Shown here: positions 10,839 to 22,310 of the stretch, one piece after another
How positions within the stretch are numbered: position 1 is the first letter of the stretch
How the letters are laid out: the number at the start of each line of letters is the position of its first letter
Assembly: GCA_028023455.1 (NCBI GenBank)
Contig: JAQFVV010000055.1
Span: 4,122,030-4,186,029, forward strand
DNA length: 64,000 nt
Direction: 5' to 3'
DNA from: Epiperipatus broadwayi
Taxonomy: Eukaryota > Onychophora > Udeonychophora > Euonychophora > Peripatidae
Translations under genes and position numbers: made by a program
Notes under the pieces: model-generated
Databases searched by the model: none
What the model saw: only the letters and a program-made list of their open reading frames with translations
Told to the model about the DNA's origin: nothing

Positions 10839-12510
10839 GGTACTTGTGACTTTTGACCCATGTGGGATAAAGTAAAGTTTGTGTTTATATATATATTCCC
10901 GTCAATAGCATATATGTATTTCTCATGCTACAGAAGAGTTGGCTCTTTTAATCAAGCTGACAAAACTAGTGTTCATTTAATGTATGGTATTTAATTTATA
11001 ATATACTTCGGCTTGGCGGATGTGAAATTTATCAATATTTTATCGTTGTGCTGTTTTTATATATATATATATAAGATGGAGCCACTTTATTATTATATTT
11101 TACTTGTGCGTAGCGTATTAGTAAAATCTTTATAGCCAACTCTACCTCCATAAATATACAATCTTCGGCGTTGAAAACCTGTTCGATCTAAAGCTATCTG
11201 TGAGGCTTTATATGCCCATATTTAATATATAAATTTATCATAATCGGATGTATTATTAAACTTCACTCCAGATTTGGTTTGATTCCATGTATAATAGCCA
11301 CTCGAACTGATGAAGGACATAACTAATAAGTGGAATGTAGTGATTTATTATATAGCATAAAATTAGCGCAATTAAATAATAGCCACAAATTTATTTTGCT
11401 AAATGGCCTAAAGTAATGTTGTTTAGTAAATAAAATGCCTGCGTGCATTATCCAACGCTAAGTAATGGGTTATATCAAGTATATATGAAATTGTCAATAA
11501 ATATAATTCATAATATATCAGTTTCTGTCTTATTAAATCAATCCAATTCACTAATTGACCATAGCTATTCATTAGTAAAGCCCCTATTAATTAAACATAT
11601 TAGATTTTATCTTTGGAATGTCTCTAGTTTTGAACGAAGGGGGAAAAAATTAGCTTTTTTTTTTTTTAAAAAAAAAACCGATTGTCGTAAAAATTACATT
11701 TTTTTTAATTTTAAAAAAAAAAAACACTTTTAGAGTAAATAATTAAAAAAAAGGATCGATTTTTAAATTTAGAATTGACTTATAGATTAATAAAATATTT
11801 TATGAATGATTATGAGGATTTCTACGCGATAATTTTATCAAACCTGTCTAATTATAGCGTACTTTCGTATGTAAATCTATGATGCCATTCAAGCGGCCAT
11901 GATAGCAAATTTCACCGCTCGACTTATATATAACATTTTGACATAGAGTAAATAATTAAAAAAAAAAGATTGATTTTTTAAAAAAAAAAAATTTTAAAAT
12001 ACATCCATTTATAAAACTGTGAAATAGCATGTGATACTATTAAGTTTGAAAGAATATTTAAATAGTTGTAGCTTCTTAATTAATCACACCTGTACATTAT
12101 ATGCCATTCATATTTTAAGTAGTATGTACATAAACTATCAGTGCGTAGTTTTTCCGTGTGTAACCGTGGAGAAACAGCGCCACATAGTGGGCTAGAATCT
12201 TGGTAGTCGCTATTAGACGACACATAAGCTAGATGTGTTTATGACAATCAGCGCCACCTAGGTTCTTGGTATCTGCTGGTATCAGACGATGTAAGCTAAA
12301 TGGTCTTACGCACTGCAACCAGCGCCACCAAGTGGGCAGCTTTGCTGCCAGCCAGCTGTGGGAATGTTCCTGTACTTACGCATTGTGAACTAGCACCACC
12401 TTTTGGCTGGAATTTGCAATGCTGCATTTGGGGCCCCTACTCTAAGTATTTCTGTGGTTGACCCCGACCAGCGCCTCTGGTGGCCACATGGGTCAAAAGT
12501 CACAAGTACC
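10839..12510. mobile_element. Non-autonomous hAT-like DNA transposon
   Basis: The ends are perfect 27-bp terminal inverted repeats beginning GGTACTTGTGACTTTTGACC (10839-10865 and 12484-12510). They are flanked by an exact 8-bp direct repeat, GAAACAAA (10831-10838 and 12511-12518). The flanking sequences are consecutive parts of one RTE copy, so the insertion boundaries are secure. An 8-bp duplication fits the hAT superfamily; P-like elements also make 8 bp. No transposase was recognised in the 1.67-kb interior. A 96-codon frame at 11443-11733 ends in homopolymer A and T tracts and is likely chance. Internally, an AGAGTAAATAATT-A-rich segment is repeated near 11732 and 11945. Confidence 0.92.
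12175..12485 (-). promoter_or_regulatory. Five-fold array of CTCF-like motifs
   Basis: Read on the minus strand, five sites resemble the CTCF consensus CCASYAGRKGGC. GCCCACTATGTGGCGCTG (12175-12192) and GCCCACTTGGTGGCGCTGG (12319-12337) each match 11 of 12 positions. CCTAGGTGGCGCTG (12249-12262) keeps the whole 3' core. CCAGCCAAAAGGTGGTGCTAG (12390-12410) and GGCCACCAGAGGCGCTGG (12468-12485) are looser. Sites recur every 70-78 bp, as in a decayed tandem array, and the last abuts the right terminal repeat. They may alternatively be subterminal transposase-binding repeats. Confidence 0.5.
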
Positions 12511-12518
12511 GAAACAAA

Positions 12519-12691
12519 AAACAAAATAGCCTTTATAATTAAGGCAATATCTTTTGAAATTCAAAATATTTCAAATGAAGAAAAAATTAAAATCTATGAA
12601 GAATAATAGAAAAGCACCAGGAAATAGTGGAATTATTGTAAATATTTTAGAAAAAAAAAAACATGTCAAAGCTACATAACCAACATTTAAA
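12519..12691 (+). mobile_element. RTE LINE fragment between two transposons
   Basis: It continues the copy broken at 10838. The translation contains KNNRKAPGNSGIIVNIL, which aligns with the GKAPGNDGIIIDIL motif of the intact copy. It is cut again at 12692. Confidence 0.85.
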
Positions 12692-13264
12692 TCGGGGATG
12701 GTAAACATTTTATGTACCTTTTTTCCATGTGAGGCCTGATGTACCATACAACATTTGCACTACTATTTTTGTATGAAATAAAGTCTGCTTTAGTTAAATA
12801 ATTAATGTTTTATTCATAATAATATAGGAAAGAATTAAATATCAAATATTGCTTGCTTTAAAAAAATTTGTGAGTCTGATTTGCTACCCGACTTAATGTT
12901 TGGAATTAAACAAAACATTTTTCTAATTTGAATTACTTAGATATAAATTTTTTTTTTTGTTTTGATGAAAATAATTATTGTAAAGAGCAAAACTCAAGGC
13001 TTACAAAAAATGAACTGTTATAAAATGAAAGCGATTGCCAATTAATTCTCAAAATTAGTATGAGGAATATCTACTTAAAGAATTTTTTTTTTTAGTTTGA
13101 TTCACTGAATTTGAATTTTTTTGTATATTTATAAAAATTGTTTTTTGATAGCGGTCTTACTTTACAAAATCTAGCTTTTTATTTTTATAATCAGAGTTTT
13201 GGTGCGCACTGAAGTTAAACCTACAATGCACCATGTTCGTCAGTGCCATAGGTTAGCCATTTGT
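12692..13264. mobile_element. Small non-autonomous hAT-like element
   Basis: This 573-bp insert splits the RTE copy and is flanked by an exact 8-bp direct repeat, CATTTAAA (12684-12691 and 13265-13272). The ends are imperfect inverted repeats of hAT type: left TCGGGGATGGTAAACATTTT, right (reverse complement) ACAAATGGCTAACCTATGG. No coding region is visible. Confidence 0.8.
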
Positions 13265-13272
13265 CATTTAAA

Positions 13273-14690
13273 TAATATATAGATAATTGGAAGTATGCAA
13301 TAGTAGTAGTATTGTCATTTAAAGAATATGAAAAGAACGATATAGAAATTACTGGCCTATCAGTTTTATACAAAATCTTTTTTACGATCAGTACAACTCA
13401 TCTACAGAGAACCTTGCAAACTCAAACCAATAAAAACAACAAGCTGGATTTAAAATGTTTATAGTATAGTGCATTACTCAGATATTAAGAAATTTACAGA
13501 AAGAACCAGTGAGCATAAACTGCATTTTATATTTGTAAATCATGAAACAATATTCGATTCTATAAATATTTGTACACGGATTAAAGCTTTAGAATATCAA
13601 GTCATAGATCTTCAAAATTGTCAAACATTAAGATGAATATATTAGAAATGATTGAAATACATGATGACTTTAAGGAGATAAAGAGTTTGCCGTAGAATGA
13701 TTCCGTAAATCTTCAAAACTTTTTACAGGAAGTGTCAAGATGTTACAAGTGGTGTGACTGTTTTTGCAAATAATGCTTTAGATCTCTGGAAATGTTGCAG
13801 AAGCTTTCAGATGAATACAATGGCTTCTCAAAAAAAAAATTTGTATTGAATAAATAAGTTACACTTATGGCAGCATCCAACAATTTGTGTAAAAGCTTTT
13901 CATCGGTATTTCATCTCAATCATGTGCAATTTAATGCTTTCCTTCCTCGGTCAAATTCTAAGTTTTAACATACCGTTTATAGAAATCTCCAATGTTCAAT
14001 GGTTTTTCAAAAAAAAGAAATATTGATAGTAAAGAATTAGAAGTTAGTAACTATCACTGTTTGGTCAGATTATTACTACAAATGGAAACAATAAAATTAA
14101 TTGCAGAATAAAACTTGGAATTACTTTTAATAAATTGTTTTTCTCTTCACCAGGCATATTAAACATTATTGTATAATTACAGCTTCACTAACGCATAAGA
14201 AAAAATCGCATATATATATAATTACAATTACTTTTAATAGGAATAATTGCAATTTAAAAAGATGTATCCAAGAGCTTGAAAAGAAACATTTTTTAATAAA
14301 AATATTTTAACAATGCTTACTTATTAGAAGAGGATTAGAGATATTTTAGATCACATAATGAAGTGTAGACAATTATATATTGGGATTAATAAGGAAATAT
14401 GTGATTGAGAGAGGAATCTAGTATCACTGACCTCATTAAAATGATCAAGAAGAGTAACAGTGAAGTTGGGCTGGACATATCACTGGAAGAAATGATGAAC
14501 TCTAGACTAAATTCCAGGAGATTGGAAAAGCCCTAGGAAGAGAGTGCATATAAGATTGATGGATGTAATGAGCATGTTTGCTGAAGTAATGTTGAAAAGA
14601 GAAGCTATGAATCAGAGAAAATGGATTAAATACTTGAGACTATCCTGAAATGGATTGATAATAGTTGATGGCAATGGTGATTCACATATA
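13273..14690 (+). mobile_element. Decayed RTE LINE, RT 3' part
   Basis: It resumes the same RTE copy. A NWKYAIVVV-like stretch near 13294 precedes the NYRPISLLSVLYKIF region (about 13350-13385). The C-terminal region (ITDLIKMIKK, then HITGRNDEL) is near 14425-14500, and the end GGATTGATAATAGTTGATGG is near 14651-14670. Frameshifts and stops are frequent. Confidence 0.82.
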
Positions 14691-14755
14691 AAAACAAAAT
14701 TTAAAAACATAAATTATGAAATATGATGTAAAAAATAACATTCATGCAATGAATA

Positions 14756-14868
14756 GAGGTTTTTTTTATTATCATTATTAAAAACAGTAGATGGTTTATA
14801 TTTCTTGGAAATTCATACGAAGTTTGAGTCTGACACTCTACCATCGCACTAAACCATGCCAAGAATTA
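14756..14868 (-). mobile_element. tRNA-derived SINE
   Basis: The minus strand reads GGCATGGTTTAGTGCGATGG then TAGAGTGTCAGACTC, an A-box and anticodon-arm-like segment. The same family is seen at 9475, 37522 and 41310. The 3' tail is A-rich. It sits just downstream of the RTE end. Confidence 0.6.
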
Positions 14869-16431
14869 GTAGCCAATAATGCTATATATAGAAATAGTCA
14901 TATGAAAGTTGGATTTGCAAACTGCCTAAAATATTAATCTCTAAGTAAAAGCCATAATAAGCTTTCAATAGAAATGAAATGAAAAAAAAAACAGATTCTG
15001 TAAACATATTGATTTAATTTAACTATTATGCTCCCATAAAAAGTAGCTGTTAGACTTTGGGAGGAGGGGAAGAAGTAAATGGACATTAGATTAGATGAAT
15101 ACAATTTTTTTTTGATTAATCTTAATCAAAATATTTTTGAATCTGGCCTCGTCAGAAGTTCTTTAGAATAGACAGAGTAGAAGAAAGGCAGGACCGTGCT
15201 TTTTACAAAAGGAAATTGATCTGCAGTAGACATGTCGAACTTTGAATTAATTGATGTTTTAGTTTATAATGAAATTTATTACATTGAAAGTAGCACTTTA
15301 TAAACTATAAAATGGGGGGGGGGGGTCTGAAAAAACAAAAAACAGCGGTGAATGGAATTAATGAAAATGATAAACTTTGAACATTTTGTTTTAGTTTGTA
15401 AGGGATAAGGTGCTTCTATACATCAGGAGGGGGCAATCTTTTCATTTGATGGGTCAATTTCTGCTTTCCCTTTTTAAATGAGGGCTATAATATTTTTGTG
15501 AATTAAAAATAAATATAACATCATCATTATTAATGAGTGTTCCATATTTAATGATAGTTTTTCAATTCATCTTTTAACTATTCTTTGATATACTTATATT
15601 CTCAAATGTATTTTTATAGTCTAGGCAGATTAAGTCTATAGCAGCTAGGATACAGTCTTTTATAAGCTCTCCTTCAGAAAATAGTTTTGAATTTTCAATT
15701 TTTTTTAAAATAATGTGACTTCCCTTTCATAGAATTTTACCTTACAAAATACACGATTTTCTGTGTGCTTTTCTTATCTTATTCAATGTGATTATCCTAA
15801 TAAAAAAAATTAATTACAAAGTAATAAAATAAAATTTTGTGTTTTATTTTTGCTAGTATACTTTCGTCAGAAAAAATCATTATAAAACAACAAAATGTCC
15901 TCGGTATTTTAGATTAAATCCGTAGTCAGATAGACCACACAATATACATAATTTTTTTGAGAGAGAAAAAGTTGTAGTTGAGAAAATAACATATACTTTA
16001 TTTGACTTAAGTTTTAATTCAATATTTGTACTATGCGCAAATTTAAATAGAAGTTTTGTTTAGGCCTATTTTATATAGAATTTTGAACATGTCTGTGGGT
16101 CAGATTGGGAACTTTCAAGAGCCAGAGTTGGCCTGTGGATCTCCCAATTTTGTTCTGCAGATAGACTGTTATATCATTATACATTTGTTAATTTGGAAAG
16201 TGAAAATAGTTAAATTATTAATGAGTTATTTGTGTTTTTATTGTCCAACTGTGCCTCAAGAAAAATTAATAAAAATTGTATTTTTCTCTTATGTTAAAAT
16301 GGGGCCAGCGATAGAAAATTGCAACTTTTTTTCTCCTTTTATAAAATATTTTATATATCACTATTATTTTCTAGAATTTCAATAGAAAGTGTATTCATTT
16401 GATTGTAATAGAGTATTCACTGAAATGTAAA
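14869..16431. other. No gene recognised
   Basis: AT-rich sequence with a G12 tract at 15314-15325. A 109-codon plus-strand open frame at 16056-16385 is hydrophobic at its C-terminus, matches no family I know and has background composition. Confidence 0.45.
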
Positions 16432-17985
16432 TACCGATCTAGTCAGCTTTCCATTTTCTCTTTAATTATTTAAAACACTAATTTGACATCATGAAAGAAT
16501 ACTGGAATGACTAATTTTTTTAAATTTGGAAAAGGAATTTATCATAATTTATAAGCTCAAAATGAAATCTGAACACTTCTTACTGTTTATTGGAAGGGTT
16601 TTTTTTGGGGGGGAGGGGGGGGTAATATTATTTTTCTTTTCTATTTCTTCTTTAGTTTTGGGAAAAGAGATCGTGAGGGAATAGGAGAGAGGGGAAATCT
16701 AAAATGTCTTAGTACTTTTCATTGACAAGTCTTTTTTTTTTTTTTTTTTGCAAACATTTAGTATTATTTGTCTTTTCAATTTCTTTTTTGAGTTTGATAA
16801 AATGAAAGGGGATAAGGGGGAGTAGGAGAGAGAAGGTGAAATACAGTCAATTCTAAGTTTTCAAAGTTTCTTTGAATTTCTCATCATCATAATAAAATTA
16901 ATTGATTTAGAATATCAAACAACCTCTTGATTTGTAATTAACAGATTTATTTTGGAAATTTTATACTTATTCTTGGTCTTTAAAATTTTCTTCTGGCTTT
17001 TTAAAAAGTGAGGAGAGAAAAGGGGCAAAGATGGTAAATCATTATCAACTTTGATGAAAATAATAACTCAACCATATTCAATATAAAATACAATCAAGCA
17101 ATCCAAATAAAAATGTTTTGACTGGCTTTGAAACAACTACAAATTAGTAATAATAAAAAAAACTTGCAACTTTTCTTGTTTATTTGGATTGTCAACACCT
17201 GCCCAATAGTTGTTTACTTTTTGACAAAAATCTAAAAAAATAAGCCTGGTAGTCGTCGCTGTTTTCCTTTTGAATAGAGTAGTTTCATTCTACCCCCCAC
17301 CACCATCTTTCTTTTCTTCATCATTGTCTCTGAATGAAGAACATAAAGAGATGGTTTTTTTTTAATTAAAAAATAATAATACAAACAATATTAATACAGA
17401 ACATCAAGTTAAAATTTAAATTAATTTCTTGCAATGTTGCCTTTTTATTTATTTATTTTTTAACTCTTTACAAATATAGATTTTGGATAAGTAGTATTTC
17501 TCTATCTCCCCCTCACTTTTGGAAAAACTAAGAAGAAATTTAAAAATTTTCAAACGCAAAAAAAATCAAAATTCCAAATCAATTTATCATTTACAAATAA
17601 GGAAAGGGTGTTTGAAATTTATATATATATCAAAAAATTTTGTAAGTCAATATTAGTAAATAGTATTAAGAGAAATTAAATATGAATGGTTACCATATTC
17701 CGTGACTCTTCCATTCCACCTCTCCCCTTTCCTCAAAATCCAATAAGAAATTAAAAAGTTGCAAAAAAAAAAAAGTCCTGTCAATGAAAACTAGACTGAG
17801 AGAATGTGGATTACACATTGAATTTATAAATTTAAGCCGTAGTAATATTATTATGATAAATCACCATTTTTCCAAAAAAATCTTCACTTAAACGTTTCAT
17901 CATCCCAATATTCTTTCATGAAATCAAAGCAGTGTTTAAATAAATTAAAGAGAAAATGGAATGTAGATAGCTGACTGGATCGGTA
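16432..17985. mobile_element. Foldback element with modular inverted arms
   Basis: The outer ends are inverted: TACCGATCTAGTCAGCTTTC at 16432 and GATCGGTA ending at 17985. The first 110 bp or so of each arm align well, including a shared CATTTTCTCTTTAAT and TCATGAAAGAATA. Inward, the arms carry loosely repeated modules: a T-run, GCAAA, an AATTTCTT segment, TTTTGGGAAAAG, then a GA-rich GGAGAGAG block. They occur in one orientation near 16640, 16750 and 16985 and in the other near 17290, 17500 and 17710. This layout recalls Drosophila FB elements. No transposase is visible. Confidence 0.7.
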
Positions 17986-18706
17986 ACAAAATATGTTTCT
18001 CACAGTATGTTTTGTATAACTTAATATTGTTATTTGTTTATATGTGTTATAGAATTAGTGTCTGCCTCTGAAGTTTTATTTATTATTAGTTATGATATTT
18101 TAAAATAGTAATCAAACACTCCTGCCTTCTTATAAACTCGTAAACCAAGAAGAATAGAATGAAAGTTAGACAGGAGAATATAGTCATTGATCACAAGTTT
18201 ACAGTCGCTAAATAGAAAGAAAAAAAAATGATATAACAAATGGCATCTGAGATAAGATTAGGATCTGATAGCCAGAAAGATTCATAGGGAAAGTTTAAAA
18301 TATTATGTCACAATTAATCTGGTTGACATTTGACAAGCATAAAGATAAAGGCTTTACTGCTATTATAGTCATTACAGACTTCGAACATGTCTAGTTGATT
18401 CGGACTACTCATGCCATAAATTTGCTGAAAGCATAGAAATTTTGCAAAGTAATTATGCATATAGAAAAATTGTTTAAAGAAAATACTATGCAGAGGCTTA
18501 AAGGAAATGAATATGAAGTTTCAGGAAACAGGACAGAAAGAGAGGAACAACTGGCCATCAACTCAACACAATATTTGAATTAGGTTAAATAATGAAGATA
18601 ACTTCCATAATTTATATTGCATTGTCATGAAGTGCTTACATTGTATGTGTATACCCCTAGCTACATATTGGAGCACCATTCTACAACTGAGACATCTTAC
18701 TTAGTT
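17986..18706. other. No clear gene; possible LINE scrap
   Basis: Around 18370-18560 the plus strand gives short LINE-like pieces (an ITDFEHV-like motif and an NRTEREEQLAIN stretch). They are too broken to assign to a clade. Confidence 0.3.
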
Positions 18707-18714
18707 TCCTAGCT

Positions 18715-19001
18715 CAATGGTGCGCAATCTGTGGATCACAACCTCTTAAGTGGTCACAGAAAAATGTTGGGAGTCGTGAAAATTTTGAGTTCTCACGTTA
18801 GATAATATGCAGTTTTTCAAAGATCTTATATCAAATCATATGTACTGAAATATAATATCAAGATATATATTTGTATGTGGTAAAACAACTTTGATTATTA
18901 CTGTCCTTATATGCTTATAATAAGGTAGTAGCAACACTTAATGGGTCGTAAAATTTTAGTCTGGGTTTAAGGTCGCAAGTGTAAAAAGATTGGCACCGCT
19001 G
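18715..19001. mobile_element. hAT-type MITE
   Basis: The left end reads CAATGGTGCGCAATCTGTGG. The right end, reverse-complemented, reads CAGCGGTGCCAATCTTTTTA. Both match the CAGNGGTNNNCAAACT-type hAT terminal pattern. Flanks TCCTAGCT (18707-18714) and ACCCAGCT (19002-19009) agree at 6 of 8 positions, consistent with an aged 8-bp duplication. Confidence 0.75.
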
Positions 19002-19313
19002 ACCCAGCTTATACATTGTGAAGCCAAGTTGTAATTGAAGGAATTCTACCATGGTTGTGAATCTCAATAATTAATCAGTTATAGATCATTTGTTCTTCGT
19101 AAAGCTATATTATTTTAATATTTTTTTAGTTATTATATAGATCTTACAATGATTTCAGAGTGTATGCCAGCTTATATTTCTAATTAATGGAAGATGATTA
19201 GCGCCATGTTTGATTATTTCATATGAATTAATGCTTCACTAGATCCAACTCCTTTACTCTCATATCTCTGGTTATAATTTATTGAAACATTATTTAACAC
19301 AACTTCATACATA

Positions 19314-19491
19314 TATACAAATATAAACTGAATAAAAAATTATAAGGAATTTTTAAGTTTGATTTAACAATAGTAATTTAATAATTTATGACCTTTCAAA
19401 TTATACATATACATTATATACACAAATATAAACTGAATAAAAAATTACAAGGGATTTCTAAGCTTGATTTAACAATAGTAATTTAATAATT
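19314..19491. repeat. Tandem duplication, period about 107 bp
   Basis: A segment with ACAAATATAAACTGAATAAA and TTTAACAATAGTAATTTAAT occurs at about 19314-19387 and again at 19420-19491. Confidence 0.8.
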
Positions 19492-19991
19492 CAAATGAAA
19501 AAAGCAGCAAATTAATATGATTTAAATTAAATTAATATATAGGATCATAAATTATTATAAATACAAATTTGTAAATGATTATATATTGTAACCATATGTT
19601 TTGGCTCAAAGATAGGTTTTATCCAGTGGATAAATGTGTAAAATTTTAAATTTTTAAATTGTAATAAGTTATAAATTATTGAAAAGTGGTGTGGAAATAT
19701 TAATTATATATATTAAAAGGCTTATTGGATTATAGATTTTCCAATTAAACCAAAAGCACTCATAAATATCTCAAAAAGTGATGATGATCTTGACTGTTTG
19801 TGAGACACTCGAAAGTCTGATGGAGTGAATATAAATCCCATAAACATTTTATCACATTGTTCCAGTGGCAGCTATTTCAAATGTTGTTTTGATAGTATTA
19901 AAATATTATTGGGAAGCATATAAAGTATTTAAAACTTTATTATTATTAAACAACAATTAACAATAAACAGCAAAATCAATTTAACTTCTAA

Positions 19992-20270
19992 ATTTTTTAT
20001 AAACAATCTTTAAATATACTATATTTTAATATAAGATCTAGGTGCAGTGCTCTCAGATCCAAGGCTCCTCACTGATGATGGCCACAAGCCAGAAACTAGT
20101 CTGGGGATATTGGATGAGTAGGCACTAGATAGGGATTTTATACACAAGCCTTCTGGCATCCATTGATTACTCTTTTTGGCACAGGGTGGCACTACTGTAT
20201 GGAGAGTTTTGCCTTTGTTTACAACAATTATGTGCTAGTATAGAGATGGTGATCATGTGATGTTTAGTGG
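19992..20270 (+). mobile_element. Hammerhead-bearing repeat, copy 1
   Basis: About 150 bp from roughly 20056 to 20213 are very similar to the reverse complement of 39728-39880. A 30-bp motif starting GAGATGGTGATCATGTGATG then follows (about 20242-20270), which also occurs at 39.88 and 58.12 kb. The hammerhead-like core lies in the first block. A candidate target duplication TTTAACTTYTAA (19980-19991 and 20271-20282, 11 of 12) would bound the insert. Relative to copy 2 the two blocks are in opposite orientation, as in composite retroelement ends. Confidence 0.6.
20066..20136 (+). ncRNA. Hammerhead-ribozyme-like core
   Basis: CTGATGA (20072-20078) is followed by TGGC-CACAA-GCCA, a perfect 4-bp stem II with a 5-nt loop, then GAAAC (20092-20096). 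This is the exact order of invariant hammerhead core elements. CTAGT (20096-20100) can pair with ACTAG (20124-20128) as stem III. Weak points: the base expected to be U16.1 (20129) is A, and stem I (UCCU with GGGA) is separated from the core by a small internal loop. In hammerheads the core catalyses site-specific RNA self-cleavage; activity of this copy is uncertain. Confidence 0.5.
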
Positions 20271-22020
20271 TTTAACTTTTAATACCTATGAAAAGGTATC
20301 AGAATTGGCCATATTCTTATACAACTATTATGTTGTTGCTTGATATACAACTATCATGTTGTTTTGTAGAGCCTCCTTTATTTAGATCCCTCAAGAAGTT
20401 AGAGTTAGTTTTCCACTGGGTATGGTGAAGATTAGTATTCATAATCCAATGGCAAGGATAAAATAAGTCAGCTTACGGGACACTGGTATATCCATAGTGT
20501 TTGTTTAATTGGGATTATGTCTTAATGATGATGTGTAATCTTCATCAGTTTGTAAACAGACCAACCAAAACTTACTAGCATTTGTAGAACTTCTACATAA
20601 AAGAGCAAGGTGTGTGTATGGACAATGTGGATTGGTTTTCAACAAGTAGGTATTTACTGATGAATTAGTAAGATCAGTCAATTAATAAGTGGTTAAGTTG
20701 TAGACATAGTGAATGTTTTTGGTGTCATATGTGCATTTAACTGATGATGTTTGCCCCACATCAATGCAATGAATTTTTTTGTTATACAGTAAATTATAAT
20801 AAATTATTACTTGTATTGGAATATGATAATTGCCCTTATCATATTCTAATAACTCAAACAGCTACAGTTTGATATAATAAATTGTAATTTAGAGGTTTTT
20901 TTTTATATTTATAAGTTGTGTATATCCAAAGGATATTAATACATTTTGTTTGCAATTTCAATGCTAAGATAGCTCAAATAAGTTTAACTGTCTTAGTCTA
21001 CCTGATAGAATAATAAAGAAACATATCCAAAATGTTTGTCATATTAGTTGGTCATTACTTACCTCATCATTAATTTCCATCCCTAATTTTGGAATGGATT
21101 TATCTTGTTTCGTGTAATGTGTCTAAAAGAGACTTATACATAATGTAAATAAATATTGTTGTGTTAAAATTTTATTTAGTCTTCAGTATTCTTATTGCTA
21201 ATCAACACAACCACACATTATTATTGTTATTGCTATCGACAGATCCTGTGATTATAGTGAAATTGTCATCAATCAATATTGTAAAAGTCACTACATATAG
21301 GTATATCAGAATAATTGTGTTAAGCTCTATAATTTATGAGTATATGTAGGGCATCATAACTTAATAATTAAACATACTAACCTAAAGAATATTAGTTTAA
21401 GTGATATACTAAAATATTAAAAACTTAATATTGGTTTGATCAGTTCATCTGAATCCACAGATCTATCATTCATTGGTCTTGGTCATCTTGTTTCTAATTA
21501 ATGGAGAAAGAAAGTTGGAAAGCTGTTGCATTTAGCTATTGAAAAATTACTCTTACTTATTGAGGCTTAAAGTTTAGCATAGTTAGGGAATTTATAGAAT
21601 TTATTTGAAATTATTGAATATTGTTTATTAATTCAATTCAGTATTAAGAGCTATTTTGTGTGTGGTATGCTTGGGTAGTGGCAAAATCCCTCTCACTGAC
21701 CCAAGGGTATCTTCTATTTCACCCTTTAAGCTATATGAACCCTGAGAAGGATAAATTATATCAATTTGTGATAGGATTGGAATTTATGGTAAATGAGTAT
21801 CCAATTAATTATTGTAATTAGAGTGGAATTGTGTTACATTCACCGTGAGATATAAGGTCAACCAAACTTTAAAGTATCTATTACTTCTTTTGTCTGAAAT
21901 GTATAGTTGGTTTTGACTTTATGGTGAATATTCTGGTCTTAGTAAGCTTAGAATCTGTATTTTATTTAATTGTCTTATTATTATTTAATTCAATATCAAA
22001 TTTAGAGTTCTGGGCATAAT
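20271..22020. other. No gene recognised
   Basis: AT-rich sequence. A short repeat ACAACTATYATGTTGTT recurs twice near 20320-20365. The open frame at 21161-21349 is short and low complexity. Confidence 0.5.
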
Positions 22021-22310
22021 CTTTCATCATCATCATTCCTCTCATCTATCATTTCAATCTTTCTTTATTCTCTTTTTACATCCTAATTCATTATCCTAAT
22101 TCACTCATCATTCATTAGCTCTTATTCCATTCTCATCTTAATCATCCATTAACTCTTACACATCTTCATTCTCAGACGCATTTTATTTATTATTTAATTA
22201 TTACTTATTTTCATCATTCATTTAATCATTTACACCCTCATTTACATATTGCCTAATTTATACTTCTAATTTCATATTCATTCCATCGATCTAATTATTA
22301 TTTATTTATT
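22021..22310 (+). repeat. G-depleted, strand-asymmetric stretch
   Basis: About 290 bases contain only around seven G against roughly a quarter C, dominated by CATC, ATTC and TTCA words. No clean unit repeats, so it looks like a decayed microsatellite such as (TCAT)n. Confidence 0.65.

Noticed and set aside
11443-11733. Transposase gene in the 1.67-kb hAT-like element
   Set aside because: The C-terminal third is homopolymeric Lys/Phe from A and T tracts and no hAT motif is present.
16056-16385. 109-codon plus-strand gene
   Set aside because: No recognised motif; composition follows the background and its frame simply lacks stops by chance.
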